Below, piece after piece: positions 25,867 through 34,547 of a DNA stretch of 46,453 bases. Positions within the stretch are counted from its first letter, which is position 1. Every line of letters begins with the position of its first letter. The position numbers and the translations under genes were made by a program. The notes under the pieces are model-generated. The model was given only the letters and a program-made list of their open reading frames with translations. It was not told the DNA's origin and did no database searches. Source of the stretch: CAWUJT01 sp963922715 (GTDB lineage Bacteria > Pseudomonadota > Alphaproteobacteria > Rhodobacterales > Rhodobacteraceae); NCBI GenBank assembly GCA_963922715.1, contig CAWUJT010000008.1:1-46453 (forward strand). The letters are read 5' to 3'.

Positions 25867-28841
25867 GTACACATATCTCAGGCCTTTATGCAGACCCCTG
25901 TGGGGTGAATTTTTCACACGCCCTCGTCACTGGATTAAAGCAAAGACTGGGCCCAGATGCCGCGCCAGACGCGCTGGCACGGGTGACGCTTATTCTGCCA
26001 AGCCCGCGCATGCGCAAACGCGTCAATGAGGTCTTTTCCGAACAAGGCCCAAGCTTAAAGCCCAAGCTACTTTTGACAAGTGATCTGTCCGCTCTTGCCC
26101 CAGGTGCTGGACTGCCCCAAGCGACTGACCCTTTGGTGGCACAGCTTCAGCTTTCACAAACCATCCGACATCTTCTTCAGTTGCAGCAGGGGTTTGCGCC
26201 ACACAACGTGGCGTTCGATATGGCACTGAGCTTGCATAAACTGCTCAGTGACATGCAAGAAGACCGTGTCCCGCTTGCGGCGATGCGAGATCTTGAGACC
26301 GCAGAGCTTGCCCATCATTGGCAACAAAGCCTTCGGTTCATTGAAATCATCGGTCAGTATCTCGATCCACAAAGCCCAGAACATCCCACAGAACACGCGC
26401 GCTTTGAAGCACTGCTGAAGACCATCAAAAACCGCTGGCAATCTGCACCTCCGAAACACCCGATCATTCTTGCCGGCTCGACAGGGTCCCGCGGGCCGAT
26501 TTTGCGGCTGATGGAGCTTATTCTGACCCTACCGCAAGGGGCCGTTGTTCTCCCTGGATTGGATCGTGATTTGCCTGCTGGAATCTGGTCCCGGCTTATG
26601 GCCGCTGGGCAGGCGGACAAGCCTGCCCTGGACACCCACCCTCAGGCGATGCTGGCCCGGGTTGCCATGATCGCTGATCAAACACCTGCGACACTACCGC
26701 AATGGTCAACGTCACGCCCGGCAAACCCAGCTCGCAATCGCCTTGTCTCATTGGCGCTGAGGCCTGCGCCTGTCACAAATGCCTGGCGGCAAGAGGGACC
26801 TGTCCTGATCTCAAGCCTGGACGAGGCTTTCACAGGCATCACTCTGATCGAGGCAGCGTCCCCACGTGATGAAGCCACAGCAATTGCCTTGTGTCTTAGA
26901 GCCTCTGTCGCACAGGGGCAAACCGTTGCTTTGATTTGCCCTGACCGGACATTGACCCGACAGGTCACCGCCGCTTTGGATCGTTGGCAGATTAAGCCAG
27001 ACGATTCTGCGGGACGTCCGCTTGGACTGTCTTTACCAGGACGATTCTTGCGGTTGGTGGCGCATGCACGTGGGCAAGAGCCCTCTCTTGAAATGCTGTT
27101 GCCGCTGCTCAAGCATCCTTTGACAGCCACAGGCGGCAATCTTCGCGCACCGCATCTCCATCTCACACGCGCCTTGGAGCGCGATGTCAGGCGTGGCAGA
27201 ATCCTCACGTTGAACGCGGCTGACCTGGCGGCTTGGGGCGCGCAGACGTCTTGGGTTTTCTCGGATGATCTCAAAATCACGGATTGGACACATTGGGTCA
27301 CACGCCTTGTGGATGGTTTCGGTCGTCCGGTTCCCGAAACAAACCTAGAGTGCCATCTGCAAGACCATCTTGCGCTGTGCGCTTTGCTGATTGGCGGGCC
27401 TAATAGCGTAAACATTGTGCCCTTATGGGACAACGCCGCCGGATTGGAAGCACAAGCCATGATGGTCGCCTTAGAAGCCGCCAGCCCATCGGGGGGCGTG
27501 ATGCGGGCCAGAGAATATGCAACGCTGATCGGTGTGCTGGGCCAAAACCGCCCTGTGCGAGAGCAGGTGACGGCACATCCGCTGGTCCGCTTTCTGCCCA
27601 CGATTGAAGCCCGGATTGAAACCGTGGACCGGATTATTCTTGCGGGCCTGAACGAAGGCATATGGCCCGCCCAGGACGCACCAGACCCCTGGCTGAGCCG
27701 CCAGATGCGCCAAGCTCTTGGCTTACATTCTCCTGATCGTGAGATCGGGTTGACGGCACATAATTTCCAACAAGCCATCGCGGGACCAGAGGTTTTTCTG
27801 ACCCGTTCGAAACGCGATGAAGAAGCGGAAACTGTGCCCTCGCGCTGGCTCAGCCGGATTGTCAATCTGACCCAAGGGTTAGGGAGTGAGGGGAAAACAG
27901 CGCTTGAGACCATCAGATCACGCGGTGAGGTTTGGTTGCGGTTGGCACAGCAGTTAGACCAGCCAAAAGTGATACGCCCGCCAGAACCACGCCCAGCCCC
28001 AGCTCCGCCGACAGAGGCGCGCCCCAAACAACTGGCTGTGACGCAGATCGAAACCTTGATCCGCGATCCTTATGCCATTTATGCGTCAAAAATTCTCAAT
28101 CTTTATCCGTTGCCCCCGCTTCATCAGACACCAGATGCGCGTCTAAGGGGTGTTGTTCTGCACGAAGCTTTGGAAACGTTTACACGGCTGACAGCAGATG
28201 GTCTGCCGGAAGAGGCGATGGACCTTTTTAGCCAAGTGATTGTGACAACGCTTGCGCGCACTGTGCCCTGGCCGGCGATGCGTCGCCTATGGCAGGCCAA
28301 AATGCTGAACGCCGCCCCGTGGTTTCTGGAACAAGAGGTCAAACGGCGCAGCAGTGCAAAACCCGTGGTGCTGGAGACACAAGGCGCCCTTTCACTGCCT
28401 GAACGAGACTTCACCCTAACCGCACGTGCCGATCGCATTGACCTTGTCGATGATGGCACAGTTGCGATTTACGATTACAAGACCGGCAAAGCACCCAGCC
28501 CAGATGTGCAAACCGCTTTCAACAAGCAACTTCCTTTGGAAGCCTTGATTGTCAGCGGTGGTGGTTACCAAGACCTTGGACAACGGCAGGTGTCTCATGC
28601 GGCCTATCTGAGTTTCACACAAACCGGGCAAGAAGTTTCTGTGCCGATATCGCCTGACACATTGACCCAACAACGGGACGGCCTTCTCAAGCTGCTGATG
28701 GAGTATTCTGCGCCCAACCGCGGGTATGCGGCGCGGCGCGCTGTCGCGGACCGAGGATTTAGTGGCGATTACGATCATCTGGCGCGCTATGGGGAATGGG
28801 AGGACACGCAGTATGCCAAAACCATCCAGGTGGGCCAATGA
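25863..28841 (+). CDS. addB: Double-strand break repair protein AddB
   Basis: AddB (992 aa) is the second subunit of the AddAB helicase-nuclease that resects double-strand breaks for RecA. The N-terminal half has a degenerate helicase fold; the first motif reads ILPSPRMRKRV, with no Walker A, as expected for the alphaproteobacterial form. The C-terminal RecB-like nuclease domain has ADRIDLVDDGTVAIYDYKTGKAP near residues 855-878, with the catalytic D...DYK residues. I see no obvious cysteine quartet of the Bacillus Fe-S cluster. It overlaps murU (ATGA) at the start and addA (ATGA) at the end. Confidence 0.92.
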   Translation: MSTHISGLYADPCGVNFSHALVTGLKQRLGPDAAPDALARVTLILPSPRMRKRVNEVFSEQGPSLKPKLLLTSDLSALAPGAGLPQATDPLVAQLQLSQTIRHLLQLQQGFAPHNVAFDMALSLHKLLSDMQEDRVPLAAMRDLETAELAHHWQQSLRFIEIIGQYLDPQSPEHPTEHARFEALLKTIKNRWQSAPPKHPIILAGSTGSRGPILRLMELILTLPQGAVVLPGLDRDLPAGIWSRLMAAGQADKPALDTHPQAMLARVAMIADQTPATLPQWSTSRPANPARNRLVSLALRPAPVTNAWRQEGPVLISSLDEAFTGITLIEAASPRDEATAIALCLRASVAQGQTVALICPDRTLTRQVTAALDRWQIKPDDSAGRPLGLSLPGRFLRLVAHARGQEPSLEMLLPLLKHPLTATGGNLRAPHLHLTRALERDVRRGRILTLNAADLAAWGAQTSWVFSDDLKITDWTHWVTRLVDGFGRPVPETNLECHLQDHLALCALLIGGPNSVNIVPLWDNAAGLEAQAMMVALEAASPSGGVMRAREYATLIGVLGQNRPVREQVTAHPLVRFLPTIEARIETVDRIILAGLNEGIWPAQDAPDPWLSRQMRQALGLHSPDREIGLTAHNFQQAIAGPEVFLTRSKRDEEAETVPSRWLSRIVNLTQGLGSEGKTALETIRSRGEVWLRLAQQLDQPKVIRPPEPRPAPAPPTEARPKQLAVTQIETLIRDPYAIYASKILNLYPLPPLHQTPDARLRGVVLHEALETFTRLTADGLPEEAMDLFSQVIVTTLARTVPWPAMRRLWQAKMLNAAPWFLEQEVKRRSSAKPVVLETQGALSLPERDFTLTARADRIDLVDDGTVAIYDYKTGKAPSPDVQTAFNKQLPLEALIVSGGGYQDLGQRQVSHAAYLSFTQTGQEVSVPISPDTLTQQRDGLLKLLMEYSAPNRGYAARRAVADRGFSGDYDHLARYGEWEDTQYAKTIQVGQ

Positions 28842-31800
28842 TCCATCCCGCAAGCCAAGCGCAAATTGAGGCCGCAGACCCAAGACATTCCACCTGGCTT
28901 TCGGCCAATGCGGGGTCCGGCAAAACTCGTGTTCTAACTGGCCGTGTGGCCTGGCTGATGCTGGAAGGCGTCGCGCCGGAACGTATTTTGTGCCTGACCT
29001 ATACCAAAGCCGCCGCCAGCGAGATGCAAAACCGCCTTTTCACACAGTTGGGGCAGTGGACCATGCTACCCGAGGCCGAATTGCGGGCAGAACTTATCAA
29101 GCTCGGTGTGGCTTCGACATCGATGACCTTTGACCGGCTGGAGCATGCCCGCACGCTTTTTGCCCGCGCGATTGAAGCACCAGGTCGGTTGAAAATTCAA
29201 ACCATCCATGCCTTCTGCGCAAGCCTGTTGCGCCGGTTCCCGCTCGAGGCTGGGGTATCGCCGCTCTTTCACGAGTTGGATGAGCGGCGGTTGAAGTTGA
29301 TGATGGAAGAAACCCTCAACAAAATGGCCGATGGGCCAGAGCAAGCCTTGGTGGATCAGGTTTTCGCACATCTCGGTTCTGACCAGGCGGTGATGAGTTT
29401 TCTGGCGGATCTGTTGAAAGACAGACGCTATTTTGAAACCCCCAAAAGCCGCCAAGAGATTTTTGCCGCTTTTGATCTGCCAGCTGATTGCACAATCAAA
29501 ACCCTTTCTGAAGATATTCTTGGCGACAGTAGCCCGACACTGAACGTCCTGATCCCTCTGCTCGACCCACACCACAGACAACAGGGGCCTGTGAGAAAAC
29601 GGCTAGAGGTGATTGATTTCTCGGCCTTAGGACATGCAGAGCTGGCGAGCTTAGAAAGCGTTTTTCTGTTTGGCGCGAAAACAAAAACACCGTTCACATC
29701 AAAGGCCGAAAAGTATCCGCCTGCACAGCTTCGAGACACCCTTGGCCCTGATCACTGTCAGCGTCTTGACGCCCTTATGGATCGTATCGAACAAGCGCGG
29801 GACACGCGCCAACGGCTGGCCGCCGCAGAACAAACCGCCGATCTCTACGCCTTTGCCACGCCGTTCCTTCACCATATCGAGGCAGAAAAGACCGCCCGCA
29901 GTGCCCTTGATTTTGATGATATGATCACCAAAACCCGCCACTTGCTGACTCGGGCCGATGTAACCGCCTGGGTGCTTTACAAGCTGGATGGCGGCATTGA
30001 TCACATCCTTGTCGATGAAGCCCAAGACACCAGCCCCGACCAGTGGGAGGTGATCAACGCGCTGACGCAAGACTTTGCAACAGGCCGGGAAACCCAGGAC
30101 ACCGCGCGCCGGGTGTTTGTCGTCGGCGATAAAAAGCAATCGATTTACTCCTTCCAGGGCGCGGACCCCAGTCAATTCGACAAACAAAGGCAAAGTTTTG
30201 AGACACGGTTTTCTGTAGCGAAAGCCCCCTTTACAACTCATGAATTGACGTATTCTTTTCGCTCTGCCCCCCTTATTTTGAGACTTGTGGATACCGTTTT
30301 TGCCTTGGACAATACGCCTGATGGCGATATGCGGGTGAACCACAAGGCTTTTTTCACGCTTAAGCCTGGGCGGATTACGCTTTGGGATCCGATCCCGGCG
30401 ACACCGAAAGCAAAAGAAGACCGTCACTGGTTTGATCCCGTGGATCAGCCTGCTTCCAATCATCATCATGTGCTGATGGCAGAACGGGTGGCAGAGCAGT
30501 TAAAAGCAATTCTGGACGGCACCACGCCTATCGAGGTTGGCGGAACCAAAAGGGCTGTGGGGCCAGGTGATATTCTGATCCTCGTCCAGCGTCGTAAAGC
30601 GTTGTTCCACCAGATCATTGCCGCCTGTAAAAAGGCGCAACTTCCGATTGCCGGGGCAGATGTTCTGAAGATCGGTGCAGAGATCGCTGTGAAAGACCTC
30701 ACAGCGCTGCTGAAATTTCTGGCATTGCCAGAGGATGATCTGAGCCTGGCGGAGGCTCTGCGTGCGCCGTTCTTCGGATTTTCGGAGGATGATCTGTTCC
30801 ACCTGGCCCACAACCGCCCGCACCCGCGCCTTTGGGACAGCTTACAAGCGCAGCGCGAAAAACATCCCCATACACTCGCCATTTTGCACGATTTACGCGG
30901 GCAGGTCGATTACCTTCGGCCTTATGAATTGATGGACAGGATGCTGACCCGCCATGACGGGCGCCGTAAATTGCTCGCCCGTCTTGGCGCGGAGGCCGAA
31001 GAGGGGATTGACGCCTTACTCTTTCAAGCACTGTCGTATGAGGCCAATGAAACCCCTTCACTCGATGGGTTTATCGTTTGGCTTGAAACCGATGAGGTGA
31101 AGATCAAGCGCCAGCAAGAGGCCGGATCTGGCCTGATCCGGGTGATGACGGTTCATGGTGCGAAAGGCTTAGAGGCCCCGATTGTCCTTCTGCCAGAGAC
31201 GGAATCTCTCCGTCTCAACGATAGAGCCACATTACTGCCTGGCCCTCAGGGCGTGCGCGCTTGGCGTCCACGATCCGACGATATGCCTGATCTTTTACGC
31301 ATGGAGGCAGACGCCGGACGCACTAAGCTGCGCGCTGAACGCGACCGCTTGCTGTATGTGGCGCTGACACGGGCGGAAAGTTGGCTTATTATTGGGGCAG
31401 CAGGCGATATTGGCAAATCGCCGCAAGACAGTTGGTATGGTCTGATCAAAGCGGCTGTGGAGCGGTTTGAGACATCGCAAACCCACCTTGGCCAAGAGGT
31501 TCTAGAGGGCGATTGGCATCCCCTGCTTAGACAAGACCCTCCCCCTAGCACACCACAAGAATATGAACCGGATTGGACCAGAACCATTGTGCATACCCCA
31601 AAGCCAAAGCCGCTAACGCTTTCCCCGTCCGAGCTTGGGGGGGCGAAAACACTCCCCGGAGAGGGTAACCTTGAGACCGCCGCAGCCTTAGAGAGAGGCA
31701 TACTGATCCATATGCTGTTGGAGCATCTGGCCGATGTTACTGCCGAATATAGAGCAGACAAAGCCCATGCCATTCTCAAAGAGGCGAACGCTGCGACAGA

Positions 31801-32176
31801 ACTTATTCCAGAGGTTTGCGAAGAGGCCTTGAACATTCTTTCTGCCACACATCTTTCTTGGCTTTTTGGCCCCGAGAGTTTGGCGGAGGTGCCCTTCACT
31901 GCGCCGCCGCTTACAGCAGGTGGCCTGCTGATTTCTGGGATTATCGATCGTTTGGTGATCACAGCAGAAGACATTTGGGTGGTGGATTACAAATCAAACA
32001 CACATATTCCCCAAACGCCGCAAGAAGTGCCTTTAGGACTTTTGCGCCAACTTGGGGCGTATCACCATGCCATCACATGCCTTTATCCCAACCATACTGT
32101 GCGCACAGGCATTCTGTGGACCAAGACGGCTCAGTTCATGGAGGTGCCACAAGATATTGTGATTGCCTCCTTATAA
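28838..32176 (+). CDS. addA: Double-strand break repair helicase AddA
   Basis: AddA (1112 aa) is the UvrD/Rep-type helicase and nuclease subunit of AddAB. Walker A SANAGSGKTRVL is near residue 22. Helicase motif II appears as ILVDEAQDTSPDQWEV near 388, motif III as VVGDKKQSIYSFQGADPSQF, motif V as MTVHGAKGLEAPIV near 768, and motif VI as LLYVALTRAE. The C-terminal nuclease block is ISGIIDRL followed by WVVDYKSNTHIP near residue 1048. The ATG at 28838 overlaps the addB stop. A hairpin 11 bp past the stop may end the transcript before trxA. Confidence 0.94.
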   Translation: MIHPASQAQIEAADPRHSTWLSANAGSGKTRVLTGRVAWLMLEGVAPERILCLTYTKAAASEMQNRLFTQLGQWTMLPEAELRAELIKLGVASTSMTFDRLEHARTLFARAIEAPGRLKIQTIHAFCASLLRRFPLEAGVSPLFHELDERRLKLMMEETLNKMADGPEQALVDQVFAHLGSDQAVMSFLADLLKDRRYFETPKSRQEIFAAFDLPADCTIKTLSEDILGDSSPTLNVLIPLLDPHHRQQGPVRKRLEVIDFSALGHAELASLESVFLFGAKTKTPFTSKAEKYPPAQLRDTLGPDHCQRLDALMDRIEQARDTRQRLAAAEQTADLYAFATPFLHHIEAEKTARSALDFDDMITKTRHLLTRADVTAWVLYKLDGGIDHILVDEAQDTSPDQWEVINALTQDFATGRETQDTARRVFVVGDKKQSIYSFQGADPSQFDKQRQSFETRFSVAKAPFTTHELTYSFRSAPLILRLVDTVFALDNTPDGDMRVNHKAFFTLKPGRITLWDPIPATPKAKEDRHWFDPVDQPASNHHHVLMAERVAEQLKAILDGTTPIEVGGTKRAVGPGDILILVQRRKALFHQIIAACKKAQLPIAGADVLKIGAEIAVKDLTALLKFLALPEDDLSLAEALRAPFFGFSEDDLFHLAHNRPHPRLWDSLQAQREKHPHTLAILHDLRGQVDYLRPYELMDRMLTRHDGRRKLLARLGAEAEEGIDALLFQALSYEANETPSLDGFIVWLETDEVKIKRQQEAGSGLIRVMTVHGAKGLEAPIVLLPETESLRLNDRATLLPGPQGVRAWRPRSDDMPDLLRMEADAGRTKLRAERDRLLYVALTRAESWLIIGAAGDIGKSPQDSWYGLIKAAVERFETSQTHLGQEVLEGDWHPLLRQDPPPSTPQEYEPDWTRTIVHTPKPKPLTLSPSELGGAKTLPGEGNLETAAALERGILIHMLLEHLADVTAEYRADKAHAILKEANAATELIPEVCEEALNILSATHLSWLFGPESLAEVPFTAPPLTAGGLLISGIIDRLVITAEDIWVVDYKSNTHIPQTPQEVPLGLLRQLGAYHHAITCLYPNHTVRTGILWTKTAQFMEVPQDIVIASL

Positions 32177-32186
32177 GAGGCTGAGA

Positions 32187-32203
32187 GTGGTTGACGCAAC
32201 CAC
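32187..32203 (+). terminator. Hairpin between addA and trxA
   Basis: GTGGTTG (32187-32193) and CAACCAC (32197-32203) form a perfect 7-bp stem with a 3-nt loop, 11 bp after the addA stop codon. It is followed by a mixed T-rich stretch (ACTAGTTTCTT), so it is either a weak intrinsic terminator or an attenuating hairpin that separates the recombinase genes from trxA. Confidence 0.4.
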
Positions 32204-32262
32204 ACTAGTTTCTTACCTATTGTTTGACGACGCCTATACATCTTGAACAAGGAACCTTACGC

Positions 32263-32583
32263 ATGGCCACCATCCCCGTCACCGACGCCACATTCGACAC
32301 CGAGGTACGTCAATCCGATTTGCCTGTTATCGTAGATTTTTGGGCCGAGTGGTGTGGCCCGTGTAAGCAAATTGGACCTGCACTTGAAGAATTGTCCGAG
32401 GAATATGCCGGCAAGATCAAAATCGTCAAAGTGAATGTTGATGACAATCCCAACAGCCCCGCACAAATGGGTGTACGCGGCATTCCTGCCTTGTTTATGT
32501 TCAAGGCCGGCGAAGTGATCTCTAACAAAGTGGGGGCGGCCCCCAAAGCCTCATTAAAAAGCTGGATCGAGGACGCGGTTTGA
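32263..32583 (+). CDS. trxA: Thioredoxin
   Basis: A 106-aa cytoplasmic thioredoxin, the disulfide reductant for ribonucleotide reductase, methionine sulfoxide reductases and others. The active site is WCGPC with C31 and C34, and the cis-proline is in RGIPALFMF near residue 75. The ATG at 32263 is preferred over the in-frame ATG at 32224 because it gives the normal length and begins just before the conserved VTDATFDTEV strand. It lies downstream of addA, an arrangement usual in Rhodobacteraceae, with a hairpin between the two, and 75 bp before the alanine dehydrogenase gene. Confidence 0.94.
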   Translation: MATIPVTDATFDTEVRQSDLPVIVDFWAEWCGPCKQIGPALEELSEEYAGKIKIVKVNVDDNPNSPAQMGVRGIPALFMFKAGEVISNKVGAAPKASLKSWIEDAV

Positions 32584-32658
32584 CGTTCCGACAAATAACT
32601 GACGATCAAATCTGCCCGAGCCGTAAATCATCCGCTCTATACTGACAGGACCTTCTTG

Positions 32659-33777
32659 ATGCGTATTGGCTGCCCAACTGAAATCAAAGAGCAAGAGTTT
32701 CGCGTTGGCATCACACCGGCCGCAGCTGCCGAAGCCATTGCGCATGGCCATAGCGTTTTGGTCCAAAGCCAGGCTGGCCAAGGGGCTGGGTTTGAGGATG
32801 AGGCCTATATCTCTGTCGGCGCAGAGATCGTCGCCACGGCTGAGGATATTTTTGCCCAAGCCGATATGATCGTAAAGGTCAAAGAGCCACAGGCGGTTGA
32901 ACGCGCGATGTTGCGCCCCGGGCAAATTTTATTCACCTACCTCCACCTTGCCGCCGATCTTGCCCAAACCAAAGACCTGCTTGCCTCTGGGGCAACGTGC
33001 ATCGCCTATGAAACCGTGACGAGCCCAAAGGGCGGTCTGCCTTTGCTGGCACCGATGTCAGAAGTGGCTGGGCGCCTGGCCCCACAAATGGGGGCCTTCA
33101 CGCTGCACAAAAGTAACGGCGGACGGGGTGTTTTGATGGGCGGCGTGCCGGGGGTTGGCCCGGCCCAGGTCTCTGTCATCGGCGGTGGCGTTGTCGGCAC
33201 ACATGCCGCGCGGATCGCAGCAGGCATGGGGGCGGATGTGACGGTGCTCGACCGCTCGCTTGACAGGCTTCGGTATCTTGATGACACCTTTGGCACGCTG
33301 TTTAACACCCGCTATGCCTCTGCCCAAAATCTTGCTGAAGAGGTCGCGCAAAGCGACATCGTCATCGGCGCTGTGTTGATCCCCGGGGCTGCTGCGCCGA
33401 AACTGATCTCACGTGCACAACTTGCCACCATGAAACCAGGTGCGGCGATTGTCGATGTGGCCATTGATCAAGGGGGATGTTTTGAGACGTCCCGCCCCAC
33501 AACACATGCCGACCCGATCTATGAGGTTGACGGGATCATGCATTATTGTGTGGCCAACATGCCCGGTGCTGTTGCGCGCACCTCGACAATCGCACTGAGT
33601 AACGCCACCATGCCGTATATGTTGGCCCTGGCAGATAAAGGGTGGCAACAGGCGTGCGTGGAGGACATGCATCTGGCAAATGGGTTGAATATTCACGACG
33701 GCGCTTTAACCTATGCCGCAATTGGTGAGGCATTCAATATGCCCGTGACAGAGAGAGACGCGTTCTTAAAACCATAA
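32659..33777 (+). CDS. ald: Alanine dehydrogenase
   Basis: An NAD-dependent enzyme that interconverts L-alanine with pyruvate and ammonia. At 372 aa it has the family's full length. Visible catalytic residues are K75 in VKVKEPQ, H96 in TYLHLA and the Asp in IVDVAIDQGGC near 268. The NAD-binding Rossmann motif VIGGGVVGTHAARIAAGMGA is near residues 172-191. A TTG directly before the ATG is in frame, but the ATG at 32659, with an AGGACC ribosome site, is the better start. Pyridine nucleotide transhydrogenase alpha subunit is the main look-alike; the short, complete C-terminus argues against it. Confidence 0.93.
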   Translation: MRIGCPTEIKEQEFRVGITPAAAAEAIAHGHSVLVQSQAGQGAGFEDEAYISVGAEIVATAEDIFAQADMIVKVKEPQAVERAMLRPGQILFTYLHLAADLAQTKDLLASGATCIAYETVTSPKGGLPLLAPMSEVAGRLAPQMGAFTLHKSNGGRGVLMGGVPGVGPAQVSVIGGGVVGTHAARIAAGMGADVTVLDRSLDRLRYLDDTFGTLFNTRYASAQNLAEEVAQSDIVIGAVLIPGAAAPKLISRAQLATMKPGAAIVDVAIDQGGCFETSRPTTHADPIYEVDGIMHYCVANMPGAVARTSTIALSNATMPYMLALADKGWQQACVEDMHLANGLNIHDGALTYAAIGEAFNMPVTERDAFLKP

Positions 33778-33840
33778 GATTTCTATGTATGGTCTCTGAA
33801 ACTGAGATCTGCCAACAAATCCAACACAACGGAGACCCCT

Positions 33841-34539
33841 ATGACTGATCTCAGCGCATTCCCAATCACAGGCCGTTGGGTGCCCCAAAACCCATCTGTG
33901 ATCCAACTTTATTCTTTTCCAACACCCAATGGTGTGAAGGCCTCTATTGCGTTGGAAGAGCTTGGACTACCCTATGAAGTCCATCGTGTGACGCTGGCCG
34001 ATAGTGACGTGAAAAGCCCCGAATATCTCAGTCTTAATCCCAACAACAAAATTCCGGCAATCATTGACCCCAATGGTCCTGACGGCAAACCACTCGGCCT
34101 ATGGGAGTCGGGGGCGATCTTGATTTACCTGGCTGAAAAAACCGGCAAACTCTTGGGGCAGACGGCTTCTGATAAAGCCCACATTATCCAGTGGCTTATG
34201 TTCCAGATGGGGGGCGTCGGCCCGATGTTTGGTCAACTCGGGTTTTTCTATAAATTCGCGGGCAGTGCCATCGAAGACCCTCGCCCGAAAGAGCGATATA
34301 TAAATGAGGCCAAGCGCCTTTTGGCTGTCTTGAACAATATCCTGACTGACAAGGAGTGGATCGCGGGCGAGTTTTCCATCGCAGATATCGCTTTGGCCCC
34401 CTGGTTGGGCGCTTTGGAGTTTTACGGTGCACAAGAGGCCGTGGATTGGTCCGGGCATTCCAATGCCGTTGCCTATCTCGATCGGTTCAAGGCACGGCCC
34501 GCGGTTCAACGGGGTATGGCCATACCTGCCAGAGACTAA
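33841..34539 (+). CDS. Glutathione S-transferase family protein (YfcG/YghU-like)
   Basis: A 232-aa two-domain GST. The thioredoxin-like N-terminal domain contains the Nu-class active-site stretch TPNGVKASIALEELGLPYE (Asn-Gly in place of a Cys or Tyr), the cis-Pro in NPNNKIPAI and the glutathione-binding WESGAILIYLAEK. The all-helical C-terminal domain ends with WIAGEFSIADIALAPWLGA. Nu-class members act as disulfide-bond reductases with glutathione; this is a family-level inference. A GGAGA ribosome site precedes the ATG. It converges on pheT with 8 bp between the stop codons. Confidence 0.85.
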   Translation: MTDLSAFPITGRWVPQNPSVIQLYSFPTPNGVKASIALEELGLPYEVHRVTLADSDVKSPEYLSLNPNNKIPAIIDPNGPDGKPLGLWESGAILIYLAEKTGKLLGQTASDKAHIIQWLMFQMGGVGPMFGQLGFFYKFAGSAIEDPRPKERYINEAKRLLAVLNNILTDKEWIAGEFSIADIALAPWLGALEFYGAQEAVDWSGHSNAVAYLDRFKARPAVQRGMAIPARD

Positions 34540-34547
34540 AGGTCCTT

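Noticed and set aside
26678..28027. Long minus-strand open frame (449 codons) inside addB
   Set aside because: It lies entirely antisense to a well-supported AddB, is rich in Arg/Ser/Ala as mirror frames of GC-biased genes are, and shows no motif.
32224..32240. TTGACG and TATACA before trxA as a promoter
   Set aside because: The two boxes are only 5 bp apart, far too close for a sigma-70 promoter.
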